Shown here one piece after another: positions 1-9,312 of a stretch of 64,000 nt of DNA. Below the pieces are notes generated by a model. That model was not told the DNA's origin and ran no database searches. It worked only from the letters and a program-made list of their open reading frames with translations. Within the stretch, counting starts at the first letter, position 1, and each line of letters starts with the position of its first letter. A program made the position numbers and the translations under genes. The DNA is from an uncultured Roseobacter sp. (GTDB lineage Bacteria > Pseudomonadota > Alphaproteobacteria > Rhodobacterales > Rhodobacteraceae), in contig CANKZM010000004.1 of NCBI GenBank assembly GCA_947488305.1, positions 563,501 to 627,500 on the forward strand, given 5' to 3'.

Positions 1-2280
1 GCCGACCAGCGCCAATGCACCACAAATGCGGGCAAAAATGCCGGGATGGTCGGCCATGACGAAGCAGGCGCGAGTGGCGTCGCGGTCTTCATCAGGATGC
101 AGGTCGATCCTGATCTCGTCGTCTTTCACGTCACGCAGCATTTCGGCAAAGACCTTGTGAGCTGTCACATGAAGCCCTTGCCAGTAGGGATCGTAATGGC
201 GCCCTGTCTCGGTTTGCAGATCCTTGCGTGACCAGTCCTTGAGTTCTTCGCGCAGGGCACGTTTGGCCTCCGCCCCCCGGTTTTCGCGGTTGAGTGCTTC
301 GAGGCCGGTCTCCAATGCCCGTTTGGTTTGCCGGTAAAGCGCGCGGATCAGAACCGCCTTCCAGTTGTTCCAGGTGTTTGGACCAACACCGCGAATGTCA
401 CACACGGTCAAGACGCAAAGCAGGTCCAGTCGTTTGACAGTCTGCACCGCCTTGGCAAAGTCGCGCACGGTCCGCGGATCGGCGATATCGCGTTTTTGTG
501 CCATGTCGGACATCAGCAGGTGATAGCGGACAAGCCACTCGACTGTATCGGTATCTGCCCTGTTCAGGCCAAGCCGTGGGGCAATCTTGCGCGCCATTTG
601 CGCCCCGAGGATCGAATGGTCTTCCGGCCGACCCTTGGCGATATCGTGGATCAGAAGTGCCGTATATAGCACCTTCCGGTCGACGCCGCGTTTCAGGATC
701 GACGAGGCAACGGGCAAGTCTTCTTCCAGCTCGCCTTTTTCGATCTGCGCAAGGTTCTTGATGCACTGGATGATATGCTCATCGACGGTGTAGCTGTGAT
801 ACATGTTGAACTGCATCATCGCGACGATGGGCTCAAACTCCGGCAGGAAGGCCGAAAGTACACCCAGTTCATTCATCCGGCGCAGGGCGCGTTCTGGGTT
901 GCCGTGTTTGAGCAGCAGATCATAGAAGATACGGCGCGCTTCCGGTGTGTTGCGCATATCGTCGTCAATCAGGTCAAGGTTCGCTTTCACCAGACGCATG
1001 GCGTCGGGGTGGATCAACATGCCGGTCCGCAGGGCTTCTTCAAAGAGCCTGAGCAAGTTGAGCTTGTCCGCCAGAAATTTCTTTTCGTCCTCAACCGCGA
1101 TCCGGTTGTTCACAACCGCATATCCAGATTTGATTTTTGGTCTGCGCCGGAAAATGCGTTCCAGCAAGGGTTGTTCCTTGACGTGATCCGCTTCCAGCTT
1201 GGTCAGAAAGATCCGTGTCAGGTCACCGACTTCCGTGGCATGCAGAAAATACGCCTGCATGAAGACTTCTACGCCTCGGCGGCCTTTTGTGTCCTCGTAC
1301 CCCATGGCGTCAGCTACCTGAACCTGCATATCAAACGTTAGCTGCTCGTTGGCTCGCCCTGCGATCAGGTGCATATGTCCACGGACGCCCCACAGGAAAT
1401 CCTCAGCGGCAACAAAGCTGCCAAACTCATCGGGCGTGAAGACATTCAACGGCACAAGATCAGCGGCATCTGTGACACCGTGAATGTGCTTCGCAATCCA
1501 GAAGAGGGACTGAAGATCTCGCAGCCCGCCTTTGCCTTCCTTGACATTTGGTTCGACGACATATCGTTGGCCGTGTTTGATATGGCGGTTTTCACGTTCG
1601 GCCAGTTTTGCCTCGATAAACTGTTTACCTGACCCTGCAAAAAGATCGGCGCGCAGACGTTCATCAAAGGTCAGTGCCAGCGCCTTGTCCCCCGCCAGAA
1701 AGCGATGCTCGAGCATGGCAGTCTGGATGGTAAAATCAGTTGCGCCGAGCCTGATGCAATCCTTGATGGTGCGGCTGGAATGCCCGACCTTCATTTTCAG
1801 ATCCCACAGGACATAGAGCATGGATTCGATGACGCTCTCGGCCCAGGCGGTGATCTTGTAGGGTGTCAGAAAAAGCAGATCGACATCGGAAAAAGGTGCC
1901 ATTTCACCGCGCCCATAGCCCCCCACGGCAATGACGGCGAGGTGTTCGCTGGCGGTCGGATTTGGTTTCGGATGCAGATGGTCCGTCGCGACTTTGAGCG
2001 CTGCCTTGACGACTTCATCGGTCAGATAGGTGTAGGATCGCGTCATGCGACGCGCTTCAAAGGGGCTCGCCTGAAACGCTTCTGCAATGGCCGCGCGACC
2101 TGATGTCTGCGCTTCGCGCAAAAGCGCGACGGTCGCCGATCGCAACTCGGATGGCGGTTTCTTTTCTGCCAGTGCTGCCTGAAAGCCGCGCTCAAATGCG
2201 GCCTTGTCGAAAATGCGTTCAGGGTCGCAGATCAACCGCGGTGCGGGCAGGTGGTCTGCGGTCAAAGCAGGAGACGACAT
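1..2280 (-). CDS. glnD: [Protein-PII] uridylyltransferase/uridylyl-removing enzyme, 3' end off the window
   Basis: GlnD uridylylates and de-uridylylates PII proteins in response to glutamine and so controls nitrogen assimilation in the cytoplasm. The frame opens with ATG at 2280 and is still open at base 1 (760 codons), so the C-terminus is missing. A nucleotidyltransferase motif GGYGRGEMAPFSDVD lies near residues 120-134, and the last visible codons read as an ACT-domain strand (MADHPGIFARICGALALVG). The family has the order nucleotidyltransferase, HD, ACT, ACT. The next gene on the same strand is the LppC-like lipoprotein, which stops 10 bases upstream, so co-transcription is likely. Identity is secure; only the end is unseen. 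Confidence 0.95.
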   Translation of the reverse strand, partial: MSSPALTADHLPAPRLICDPERIFDKAAFERGFQAALAEKKPPSELRSATVALLREAQTSGRAAIAEAFQASPFEARRMTRSYTYLTDEVVKAALKVATDHLHPKPNPTASEHLAVIAVGGYGRGEMAPFSDVDLLFLTPYKITAWAESVIESMLYVLWDLKMKVGHSSRTIKDCIRLGATDFTIQTAMLEHRFLAGDKALALTFDERLRADLFAGSGKQFIEAKLAERENRHIKHGQRYVVEPNVKEGKGGLRDLQSLFWIAKHIHGVTDAADLVPLNVFTPDEFGSFVAAEDFLWGVRGHMHLIAGRANEQLTFDMQVQVADAMGYEDTKGRRGVEVFMQAYFLHATEVGDLTRIFLTKLEADHVKEQPLLERIFRRRPKIKSGYAVVNNRIAVEDEKKFLADKLNLLRLFEEALRTGMLIHPDAMRLVKANLDLIDDDMRNTPEARRIFYDLLLKHGNPERALRRMNELGVLSAFLPEFEPIVAMMQFNMYHSYTVDEHIIQCIKNLAQIEKGELEEDLPVASSILKRGVDRKVLYTALLIHDIAKGRPEDHSILGAQMARKIAPRLGLNRADTDTVEWLVRYHLLMSDMAQKRDIADPRTVRDFAKAVQTVKRLDLLCVLTVCDIRGVGPNTWNNWKAVLIRALYRQTKRALETGLEALNRENRGAEAKRALREELKDWSRKDLQTETGRHYDPYWQGLHVTAHKVFAEMLRDVKDDEIRIDLHPDEDRDATRACFVMADHPGIFARICGALALVG

Positions 2281-2290
2281 TTGTAGTGTC

Positions 2291-3460
2291 CTAGAAGCCT
2301 GCTCCGCCAAAACGCTGTGGCGCTGCGCTGAGAATATTGACTTGCGACTCCAAAATTGTCGCAACGGCAAGTCCGCGGCTATTCGTGCCATCAGGGTTCA
2401 GGCGGAATACGCCGCTGGCGCCTCTGAAACCTGCGCCCTGTGCGAGGCTGGCGCCTGATAGCGCATCGCCACCTCCTTGGCTGGCCAGTGCGCCGATCGC
2501 CGCGATCGCATCAAAGGCCAATCCACCAATCGGATGTGGTGCTGATCCATAAGCCGACTGGTATTGGGAGCTGAACGCCGAAGTGGCGGCCTGGTCCGGA
2601 ATGGCAAACCAGCTGTTTTGTACGCCCGGCAGGCTCAGGGTCTGGGGGGGAATATCCCAGCGGGTGAGCCCAATGAACTGCGCGACGTCACTTGAGATAC
2701 CAGCTTCGGGCAATAGCTGCGAAAGAAGAGGCAGGGCGGTGGCGGAGTCGGTTGTGAAAAAGATCCCGTCAGCCCCATTGCTGGTCACAGCCGATTGGAT
2801 CTGTGGGATCGAAGCGATGACATCCTGTTGCGACAGCGCATAGCTGACAGTGCCGACGATAGCGCCGCCTTGCGCTGCGACTGCGGCTTGTATCGCCGCG
2901 CGTCCCTGCTGGCCCGCCGTGTCATTGCCGTGCACGATGACAAACCTTTGTTTGCCTTGGCTTGCGGCATAGCTGGCCATGCGGTTTGCGGTGTTTTGAA
3001 AGGTCGGGCCAAGCACAAAAAGATTGCCCCCCGCAATCGCGGCATTGTTTGAGAAGGACAGAACGTTGACGCCCTTGCCCGCGACCGCTTTGCCCACAGC
3101 GTTCGCTGCGGCGGCGTAGACCGGGCCGATGATAATCTTGGCGCCTTCATCTACCGCTTTTTCCGCATTTGCTGCAGCCAGCGCCGCGTCCCCGGCGGTT
3201 TGATACACACGCAGATCAATCGCGGCACCGTTGAGATCACGAATGGCCAACCGTGCCGCGTTCTCGAGACTTTGCGCCAATAGTTCGTCGGTTCCCTGAC
3301 CCGAACCACTGGGCACCAAGAGTGCAACAGGCACCGGATCCCCCGTTCGAACGCCGCCTCCAGCTGAGGGGATCGTGTCACAAGCAGCCAAAGCAACTGC
3401 TAGCAGTGGCAGGATCAAAACGCGCAACCCCTTGCGGGCACATTGGAAAACGGCAAACAT
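2291..3460 (-). CDS. Penicillin-binding protein activator, LppC/LpoA-like lipoprotein
   Basis: A 389-residue periplasmic-binding-protein-fold lipoprotein. The signal peptide ends in a lipobox (LAVALAAC, Cys27 from the chosen start), followed by a Ser/Gly-rich linker and a Leu/Ile/Val-binding-like body. LpoA in enterobacteria is an outer-membrane lipoprotein that stimulates PBP1A; here that role is inferred. The frame is open for 13 more codons upstream, but the start at 3460 places the basic n-region and hydrophobic core correctly. The gene is divergent from rsmI and yraN, the usual neighbourhood of this family. The E. coli LpoA N-terminal helical domain is absent, as in other alphaproteobacterial forms. 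Confidence 0.85.
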   Translation of the reverse strand: MFAVFQCARKGLRVLILPLLAVALAACDTIPSAGGGVRTGDPVPVALLVPSGSGQGTDELLAQSLENAARLAIRDLNGAAIDLRVYQTAGDAALAAANAEKAVDEGAKIIIGPVYAAAANAVGKAVAGKGVNVLSFSNNAAIAGGNLFVLGPTFQNTANRMASYAASQGKQRFVIVHGNDTAGQQGRAAIQAAVAAQGGAIVGTVSYALSQQDVIASIPQIQSAVTSNGADGIFFTTDSATALPLLSQLLPEAGISSDVAQFIGLTRWDIPPQTLSLPGVQNSWFAIPDQAATSAFSSQYQSAYGSAPHPIGGLAFDAIAAIGALASQGGGDALSGASLAQGAGFRGASGVFRLNPDGTNSRGLAVATILESQVNILSAAPQRFGGAGF

Positions 3461-3545
3461 ATCAGCGATACTCCAGCAGCTACGGCGCGCATCGAGCACG
3501 CGGGTGTTTCGGCAATCATAGTCGTCACGAAAGGCGGGTCCAGCG

Positions 3546-4400
3546 TTGAATTTTCAAAAGGTCTCTTTGCAGGCGGGCTTGTACTTTGTCGGTGTGCCGA
3601 TTGGGACGGCACGAGATATTACGTTGCGAGCCCTCGACGTGCTGGCAAGCGCCGACATACTGGCGGCGGAGGACACGCGCAGCCTGCGACATCTGATGGA
3701 TATCCACGCGGTTCCTCTGGCAGGTCGCAAGGTGATCGCGATGCATGACCACAGCAAAAGCGAGGTCGCGCAGAGGCTTGTGAAGGAGATGTCTGACGGC
3801 AGGTCAGTCGCCTACGCATCGGAAGCAGGCATGCCCTTGATCGCCGATCCGGGGTTTGAATTGAGCCGCGCGGCGCAGGAGGCGGGACATATGGTGACCT
3901 GCGCGCCGGGACCGTCTGCCGTGTTGACCGCTCTAGTGCTGGCTGGATTGCCAACGGATGCCTTTCATTTTTGCGGATTTCTGCCGAACACGTCTTCGGC
4001 GCGGCGTAAGGCGCTGGAGAACCTGCGCGAAACAAGCGCCACGCTTGTCTTTTACGAATCACCCAAGCGGTTGGTTGCGATGCTCGAAGATGCTGAGGCG
4101 GTCCTTGGCCAGCGGTCAGGTGCGGTTTGCCGGGAGATGACCAAGAAGTTTGAAGAAACCGCGCGCGGCACCTTGGGTGAGTTGCGGGACCAGTTTTCGA
4201 ACCGGACTGTCAAAGGCGAGATCGTGGTTCTCATTGACAGGAACCGTTCAGAAAAAATTTCCGAAACGTCGTTAGAAGAGGCCCTGCAGGTGGCCCTGGC
4301 GTCTCACTCCCTGCGAGATGCAGTGGATATGGTTGCGCAGGCACACGATGTTCCACGCAGGCAGGTCTACCAGCTTGCACTGTCTGTTTCAAAAGGGTGA
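3546..4400 (+). CDS. rsmI: 16S rRNA (cytidine-1402 2'-O)-methyltransferase RsmI
   Basis: RsmI 2'-O-methylates C1402 in the decoding centre of 16S rRNA using S-adenosylmethionine. The 284-residue length is normal for the family. Visible are the N-terminal GLYFVGVPIGTARDITLRAL region, the EDTRSLRHL segment and the CAPGPSAVLTALVLAGL motif near residues 118-135 that forms part of the tetrapyrrole-methylase-fold SAM site. It is followed almost immediately by yraN, a common gene pair, and is divergent from the LppC-like lipoprotein. The 85 bases between the divergent starts must hold both promoters. Confidence 0.95.
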   Translation: MNFQKVSLQAGLYFVGVPIGTARDITLRALDVLASADILAAEDTRSLRHLMDIHAVPLAGRKVIAMHDHSKSEVAQRLVKEMSDGRSVAYASEAGMPLIADPGFELSRAAQEAGHMVTCAPGPSAVLTALVLAGLPTDAFHFCGFLPNTSSARRKALENLRETSATLVFYESPKRLVAMLEDAEAVLGQRSGAVCREMTKKFEETARGTLGELRDQFSNRTVKGEIVVLIDRNRSEKISETSLEEALQVALASHSLRDAVDMVAQAHDVPRRQVYQLALSVSKG

Positions 4401-4401
4401 C

Positions 4402-4785
4402 ATGTCACAACGAGACCAATCGAAACGCCACAAGGGTTCTGCTGCCTATCATGGTGGATTGGCTGCCGAAGGCTCAGTTGAACGCCACTACTGCGAAATG
4501 GGGTACGCGCTATTGGCGCGTCGCTGGCGCGGCACGGGTGGCGAGATAGACCTAGTTTTTGGAAGGTCTTCCGCATTCATTTTTGTCGAGGTCAAAAAAA
4601 GCGCCACGTTTCAAGCGGCTGCCTTACGGGTTTCGACGCGTCAGCAACAGCGCATCTTTGCATCGGCGACGGAATTTGTGGCAACGCAGCCGTCGGGCCA
4701 GTTATCTGACATGCGTTTTGATGTCGCGTTGGTGGATGGTGCAGGACACATCGAAATCCTTGAATACGCTCTGTTCGGAGACTGA
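4402..4785 (+). CDS. YraN family (UPF0102) nuclease-fold protein
   Basis: A 127-residue cytoplasmic protein of the YraN family, which has a restriction-endonuclease-like fold and no firmly established role. The conserved GGEIDLVF and FVEVK elements around residues 45-63 supply the acidic and lysine residues typical of that fold. The ATG at 4402 lies one base after the rsmI stop; the frame stays open upstream inside rsmI, but those codons belong to rsmI. Co-transcription with rsmI is very likely. Confidence 0.9.
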   Translation: MSQRDQSKRHKGSAAYHGGLAAEGSVERHYCEMGYALLARRWRGTGGEIDLVFGRSSAFIFVEVKKSATFQAAALRVSTRQQQRIFASATEFVATQPSGQLSDMRFDVALVDGAGHIEILEYALFGD

Positions 4786-4857
4786 TTACCCAGAAGGTCC
4801 CCATTGCGCCCGAAGGCTGGCTGCGCCATTTAAGCCAGACAAAGGTAAGGAGTCGCC

Positions 4858-5793
4858 ATGAAAATCGCCTTTCAGATGGATCCGATTGAAGCGGTCGATA
4901 TTAACGCAGACAGCAGCTTTCGCCTGGCGGAGGAGGCCCAGGACCGCGGCCACAGCCTTTTCTACTATTCTCCCGACCAGCTGGCTTATCAGGAGGGGCG
5001 CATCACGGCGCGCGGGCACGACTTTACCGTAAAACGGGTCCAGGGTGAGCACGCAGCGCTTGGTGAGCAGCGGGAGGTGGATTTATCCGACTTTGACGTC
5101 GTCTGGCTACGCCAGGACCCGCCGTTTGATATGCATTACATTACCTCTACCCATCTGTTGGATCGGTTGGCCCCGGATGTGCTGGTGGTCAATGATCCTT
5201 TTTGGGTTCGTAACTACCCGGAAAAGTTGCTGGTGCTGGACTTCCCGGACTTAACGCCACCAACAACAATCGCGCGCGATCTGGAAACGATCAAAGCTTT
5301 CAAACAGAAACATGGGGATGTGATCCTCAAACCGCTTTATGGCAATGGCGGTGCGGGCGTGTTTCGGCTGGACGCGGCGGATCGCAATCTGACGTCTTTG
5401 CATGAGCTCTTCACCGGGTTTTCCCGCGAGCCTCTGATCGTGCAAAAGTTCCTGCCCGATGTCTCCAATGGTGATAAGCGCGTCATTCTGGTGGATGGCG
5501 AACCCGTGGGCGCGATCAACCGGGTGCCGGCGGCTGGCGAGACCCGGTCAAACATGCATGTCGGTGGTCGGCCAGAGAAAATCGGTTTGAGCGACCGCGA
5601 TCTGGAGATTTGCGCGGCCATCGGGCCTTTGCTCAGGGAGAAGGGCCAGATTTTCGTGGGTATCGACGTGATTGGCGACTACCTCACTGAGATCAACGTG
5701 ACCTCGCCGACAGGTATTCAGGAGTTGGAGCGGTTTGATGGGGTCAACGTCGCCGCAAAGATATGGGAAGCTATTGAGGCGCGCCGCACTTAA
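4858..5793 (+). CDS. gshB: Glutathione synthase (ATP-grasp)
   Basis: GshB joins gamma-glutamylcysteine and glycine to form glutathione with ATP. At 311 residues it matches the family. Recognisable ATP-grasp elements are [15 protein letters not shown] at the N-terminus, the [18 protein letters not shown] loop near residues 160-175, and the metal-binding C-terminal part ending [13 protein letters not shown]. An AAGGTAAGGAG ribosome-binding region precedes the ATG at 4858. It follows rsmI-yraN by 72 bases and converges on comM, with only six bases between the stop codons. Confidence 0.97.
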   Translation: MKIAFQMDPIEAVDINADSSFRLAEEAQDRGHSLFYYSPDQLAYQEGRITARGHDFTVKRVQGEHAALGEQREVDLSDFDVVWLRQDPPFDMHYITSTHLLDRLAPDVLVVNDPFWVRNYPEKLLVLDFPDLTPPTTIARDLETIKAFKQKHGDVILKPLYGNGGAGVFRLDAADRNLTSLHELFTGFSREPLIVQKFLPDVSNGDKRVILVDGEPVGAINRVPAAGETRSNMHVGGRPEKIGLSDRDLEICAAIGPLLREKGQIFVGIDVIGDYLTEINVTSPTGIQELERFDGVNVAAKIWEAIEARRT

Positions 5794-5799
5794 GCGCCC

Positions 5800-7299
5800 T
5801 CAGACACCTACTCTGTAACTGATCGCTTCAGCCACATGCGGGCGGCGGACCTGTTCTGACCCGCTCAAATCCGCAATCGTGCGGGAAACACGCATGACCC
5901 TGTGATACCCCCGGGCGGACAAGCGGAACCTTTCAGCCGCCTTCAAAAGCAGCTCGCGCCCTTCAGGGTCCGGGGTTGCGATCTCTTCCAGAAGCTCTCC
6001 GGCGGCATCCGCGTTGGACCTCATGTCGACCTGCGTTTCATATCTTTCAGCTTGGAGGGCTTGCGCCGCAGCAACACGTTCCGCCACGGTAGCAGAGGTG
6101 TCACCAGCGCTTGGCAAGTCGAGATCGCTGTATGAAACCGGTGGTACGTCCACGCGCAGGTCAAAACGATCCATCAACGGCCCGGAAATACGACCCAGAT
6201 AGTCTTCACCGCAGTGCGGAACCCTTGCGCAGGCCCTGTCCGGTTCGGTCATGTAACCGCACTTGCAAGGGTTGGCGGCGGCGATGAGCATGATACGGCA
6301 GGGATAAGTCACGTGCGCGTTTGCGCGGGAGACCATGACGTTTCCGGTTTCCAGCGGTTGGCGCAGCGTTTCGAGGACGTTGCGCGGAAACTCCGGTAGT
6401 TCGTCCATGAACAAGACACCATTGTGCGCAAGCGATACCTCCCCCGGTTTGGCCATGCGACCTCCGCCAATGATCGCCGCCATCGAGGCTGTGTGATGGG
6501 GATCGCGAAACGGGCGCGCGCGCGACAGCCCGCCTTCATCGAGAAGCCCGGCGATTGAATGTGTGATAGAAGTTTCGAGGGCTTCCCGCGCGGAGAGCGG
6601 TGGCAGGATACCGGGCAAACGGCGTGCCAGCATGGATTTTCCCGACCCAGGCGTGCCCACCATTAACATGTGGTGCCGCCCGGCGGCTGCAATTTCCAGC
6701 GCGCGTTTGGCGCGCTCCTGCCCTTTGACATCTCTTAAATCCAACGTCTCCGGCGGCGCCAGGACTTCACCAGGCTCAGCCTCAGAGATTGGGTTTTGCC
6801 CGGAAAAGTGACGCACCACGTCTCCCAAAGTTCGCGCGGCAATGACCTGCGCGCCGCTGACCCAGGCGGCCTCTTTGCCGCAGGCTGCGGGACACAGAAG
6901 CTGGTATTCCTCTTCAGCAGCGGCCATGGCGGCGGGCAAGGCGCCCGTGACCTGTACCAGTTTGCCGTCCAAGGACAATTCGCCAAGCGAGATGACCGAC
7001 AAGACGGCGTCGCTGGGAACGATGTTGAGCTCTGCCAGCAAAGCGACTGCAATTGGCAGATCAAAATGCCCGCCCTCTTTGGGCAAGTCTGCCGGGCTCA
7101 GGTTGATCGTGATTTTCTTGGACGGGAACGCGATCGCCATACTGGCCAGCGCCGCCCGAACGCGTTCCTTGGCTTCGGAAACCGCCTTATCCGGCAGGCC
7201 GACGATGCTGAACCCCGGCAGGCCGGGCGAAAGCGAACACTGGACTTCGACCGGACAGGCTTCGACGCCGCGAAACGCGACAGAGTAGGTTAGCGACAC
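5800..7299 (-). CDS. comM: ComM/YifB family Mg-chelatase-like AAA+ ATPase
   Basis: A 499-residue AAA+ protein of the YifB/ComM family. ComM drives branch migration during integration of transformed DNA in naturally competent bacteria; that function is inferred by family here. The order is an N-terminal Lon-like S5-fold domain (about 1-170), a Mg-chelatase AAA+ core with Walker A GTPGSGKSML near residue 216 and a Walker B-type VLFMDELPEF segment, and the C-terminal Mg-chelatase helical part (SARGYHRVMRVSRTIADL). A zinc-like CKCGYM...CARVPHC stretch sits in the core. The GST gene lies upstream on the same strand. Confidence 0.92.
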   Translation of the reverse strand: MSLTYSVAFRGVEACPVEVQCSLSPGLPGFSIVGLPDKAVSEAKERVRAALASMAIAFPSKKITINLSPADLPKEGGHFDLPIAVALLAELNIVPSDAVLSVISLGELSLDGKLVQVTGALPAAMAAAEEEYQLLCPAACGKEAAWVSGAQVIAARTLGDVVRHFSGQNPISEAEPGEVLAPPETLDLRDVKGQERAKRALEIAAAGRHHMLMVGTPGSGKSMLARRLPGILPPLSAREALETSITHSIAGLLDEGGLSRARPFRDPHHTASMAAIIGGGRMAKPGEVSLAHNGVLFMDELPEFPRNVLETLRQPLETGNVMVSRANAHVTYPCRIMLIAAANPCKCGYMTEPDRACARVPHCGEDYLGRISGPLMDRFDLRVDVPPVSYSDLDLPSAGDTSATVAERVAAAQALQAERYETQVDMRSNADAAGELLEEIATPDPEGRELLLKAAERFRLSARGYHRVMRVSRTIADLSGSEQVRRPHVAEAISYRVGV

Positions 7300-7372
7300 C
7301 AGCGTCCCCCAAAACAGCGAGTTATGGTTAATCGCTAAGGGGCGGAGGTTTATGAAACGTTAACCGCTGGGC

Positions 7373-8056
7373 TCAAGGGATGGGCCACGGCGCAATTGGT
7401 GCGTAGACCTCGTAGGGAAACGGATCGTAAGTGACTTCGAGCCCTGCGTTACGCCAGGCAATTACCGCCGGATCAGAAATCACCCTCATGCAGTAAGCGC
7501 GCGCCGTTTGCGAAACGGCAAGATCATATCCCACGATGCGGGCGGCCACGGGCGCGAAAAAGACATCGGCTAACGAGTAATCACCGAAGAGCCACCCCGC
7601 ATCTGATCCGCACAGATCCCAGGCGCCTTGCCACAATGTTTCGATGCGGTTGAGATCGGAGCGGACGGCGTCTGAGGCCGTGAACCCGCTGTTCACATGG
7701 CGAAGCTGCATTGGGCACTCTGCGCGCAGCGCCGAAAACCCTGCGACCATTTCTGCGCAAAGCCACCGCGCACGCGCTCTTTGCGCGCCATCTTCTGGCC
7801 ACAGCCCATTGTGTGGGTGTCGCTCGGCCAGCGTCTCAGCAATGGCAAGGCTTTCACCGATCACCAAACCGTCGGAGGCGCGGACCACGGGTACCAGTCG
7901 CGCAGGTGCCAGGGACGCCAGATCCTGCGCCATTGTTCCGCTATAAAGACCCACCAAATGGGTCCGAACTGGCAGATCGAACTTTTCGAACATCAACCAG
8001 CCGCGCAATGACCAGCTCGAGAAAGTCCGGTCGCCGATGTAAAGATCATATGTCAT
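7373..8056 (-). CDS. Glutathione S-transferase family protein
   Basis: A 227-residue soluble GST. The N-terminal thioredoxin-like domain starts MTYDLYIGDRTFSSWSLRG, with a Ser-rich active-site region and a VIGESLAIAETLAERHP segment (residues 66-82) matching the glutathione-binding ES motif. The C-terminal part is helical. The substrate cannot be read from sequence. gshB is nearby, but it is on the opposite strand and there is no sign of shared control. It lies upstream of comM with 73 bases between, which show only short AT-rich repeats. Confidence 0.88.
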   Translation of the reverse strand: MTYDLYIGDRTFSSWSLRGWLMFEKFDLPVRTHLVGLYSGTMAQDLASLAPARLVPVVRASDGLVIGESLAIAETLAERHPHNGLWPEDGAQRARARWLCAEMVAGFSALRAECPMQLRHVNSGFTASDAVRSDLNRIETLWQGAWDLCGSDAGWLFGDYSLADVFFAPVAARIVGYDLAVSQTARAYCMRVISDPAVIAWRNAGLEVTYDPFPYEVYAPIAPWPIP

Positions 8057-8115
8057 GCGGTCAGCCTAATGGGACGCAGGCGATGCACGCAAATTCCGAT
8101 CTGTTGCCCAGGCAA

Positions 8116-8697
8116 TCACAGAAGGTGATTTATCCTCAGCACCGAAGGTTGGGCGCCACGCCAGTCGATTGTTGTGACCGAGAAGTTATCGATCTGGTGA
8201 GCGAGCGTGTCATAGGCCGAAATGCCAAGTGCGCGCTGAAGCTGTGTGAGGATCACGCCAAAATGGGCAACGGCGATGATTTGCTGGTTTGGATAACGCG
8301 CACTGATTGCATTCACCGAAGCCGCCACCCGCGCCGAGGCAATATTCCAGCTTTCTCCGCCGGGCGCCATTACATCCCCCGGCTCTTCCCAGAACTGGCG
8401 GCTAAGTTGAGGATGCATTTCTGCTACGGTTTCGAAATGCACGCCATCCCATGCGCCAAAGTGCATTTCACGCAGTTGCGGATCATGGGGCAGACGCTGG
8501 TGGCCGATATGCGCGATAGCGGTTGCCGTATCCCGCGCTCGGGCCAGATCGGAGGAGACCAGAATGCCATCACTGGGCAGTGTCTCCCGGACCCGGGCGA
8601 TTTGCGCATGATCCGTCAAATCCGCGGGGACATCGCGCCATCCGACAAAGCTTTTCGCGTGGGTTGGCCCATGACGGACCCAATGCCAAACAGTCAA
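8116..8697 (-). CDS. Histidine phosphatase family protein, probable alpha-ribazole phosphatase
   Basis: A 193-residue phosphoglycerate-mutase-like phosphatase with the RHG motif at residues 8-10 and a later VAHFGV segment supplying the second histidine. I chose TTG at 8697 because it overlaps the cobU stop (CCTTGA) and puts the RHG motif at the normal distance from the N-terminus. The frame runs open further upstream through cobU, where its translation is meaningless. Coupling to cobU suggests the CobC-type step, dephosphorylating alpha-ribazole-5'-phosphate or the cobalamin phosphate. A general phosphatase role is possible, so no gene symbol is given. Confidence 0.8.
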   Translation of the reverse strand: MTVWHWVRHGPTHAKSFVGWRDVPADLTDHAQIARVRETLPSDGILVSSDLARARDTATAIAHIGHQRLPHDPQLREMHFGAWDGVHFETVAEMHPQLSRQFWEEPGDVMAPGGESWNIASARVAASVNAISARYPNQQIIAVAHFGVILTQLQRALGISAYDTLAHQIDNFSVTTIDWRGAQPSVLRINHLL

Positions 8698-9215
8698 GGC
8701 AATTTCCCTTTCAGGACGATGGGCAAGCCCGCGACAACCAAAACTGCAAGATCTGCTTGCGCTGCCAGCGCAATGTTCAATCGGCCTTGCGCTTCTCTGA
8801 AGCTGCGGGCCAGCGCATTGTCGGGTACGATGCCATGGCCGACTTCGTTCGATACGATCACGACCGGAGCCGGACTTTCCGAGAGCGAAAGCAGCAATTC
8901 GCTCTGACGTTTGGAGATGTCCGAACCGTCCATCATGTGATTGCTGAGCCACATTGTGGCACAATCAATCAGAACGGCTTGAGCTGAGTTGAGACTGATC
9001 AGCGTTGAACCAATGTCTAAATCTGCCTCAAAATTAAGCCATTCCGGGCCTCGACGAGATTTATGCAAATTTATTTTGGACTTTATTTCGTCGTCAAAAG
9101 TCCGCGAGGTGGCAAGGTAAACAGGTTCTAAATGACTGCTTAACAAAAGGTTTTCAGCCCATGCGGACTTTCCGGAGGCGGCGCCCCCTAGTACAAAGGT
9201 CAGCTTTGGCAACAT
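8694..9215 (-). CDS. cobU: Bifunctional adenosylcobinamide kinase/guanylyltransferase
   Basis: CobU phosphorylates adenosylcobinamide and transfers GMP to it during assembly of the cobalamin nucleotide loop. The protein is 173 residues, with a P-loop GGAASGKS at residues 10-17, the VYLATSRTFDDE segment and the VIVSNEVGHGIVPDN motif typical of CobU. The ATG at 9215 gives the family's usual N-terminus; the frame extends upstream but would run into the rpoH2 coding region. The stop overlaps the start of the phosphatase gene, so the two are translationally coupled. The first 200 bases are more AT-rich than the rest. Confidence 0.95.
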   Translation of the reverse strand: MLPKLTFVLGGAASGKSAWAENLLLSSHLEPVYLATSRTFDDEIKSKINLHKSRRGPEWLNFEADLDIGSTLISLNSAQAVLIDCATMWLSNHMMDGSDISKRQSELLLSLSESPAPVVIVSNEVGHGIVPDNALARSFREAQGRLNIALAAQADLAVLVVAGLPIVLKGKLP

Positions 9216-9232
9216 TTTATAAACCTTTGAAG

Positions 9233-9260
9233 TGAACCAATCGGATGTATGGTGCGTATC
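9233..9260 (+). promoter_or_regulatory. Weak candidate alternative-sigma promoter for rpoH2
   Basis: TGAACC at 9233-9238 and CGTATC at 9255-9260 are separated by 16 bases, about 50 bases before the rpoH2 ATG. The first hexamer resembles the -35 of group IV sigma factors of Rhodobacter (TGATCC), which are known to drive rpoH2. The -10 match is poor, so this is a guess from position. Confidence 0.2.
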
Positions 9261-9312
9261 TATATCAATTGTACACGGCAAGGTGTGCTTCATCTGACTG
9301 GGAGATGTCGCT

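Noticed and set aside
7711-8907. A 398-codon plus-strand frame
   Set aside because: It crosses three genes on the other strand (GST, phosphatase, cobU) that all show catalytic motifs.
8697-8964. Possible fusion or frameshift between cobU and the downstream phosphatase
   Set aside because: The long upstream frame of the phosphatase is just cobU read out of frame. Both genes are complete and overlap at CCTTGA with a plausible TTG start.
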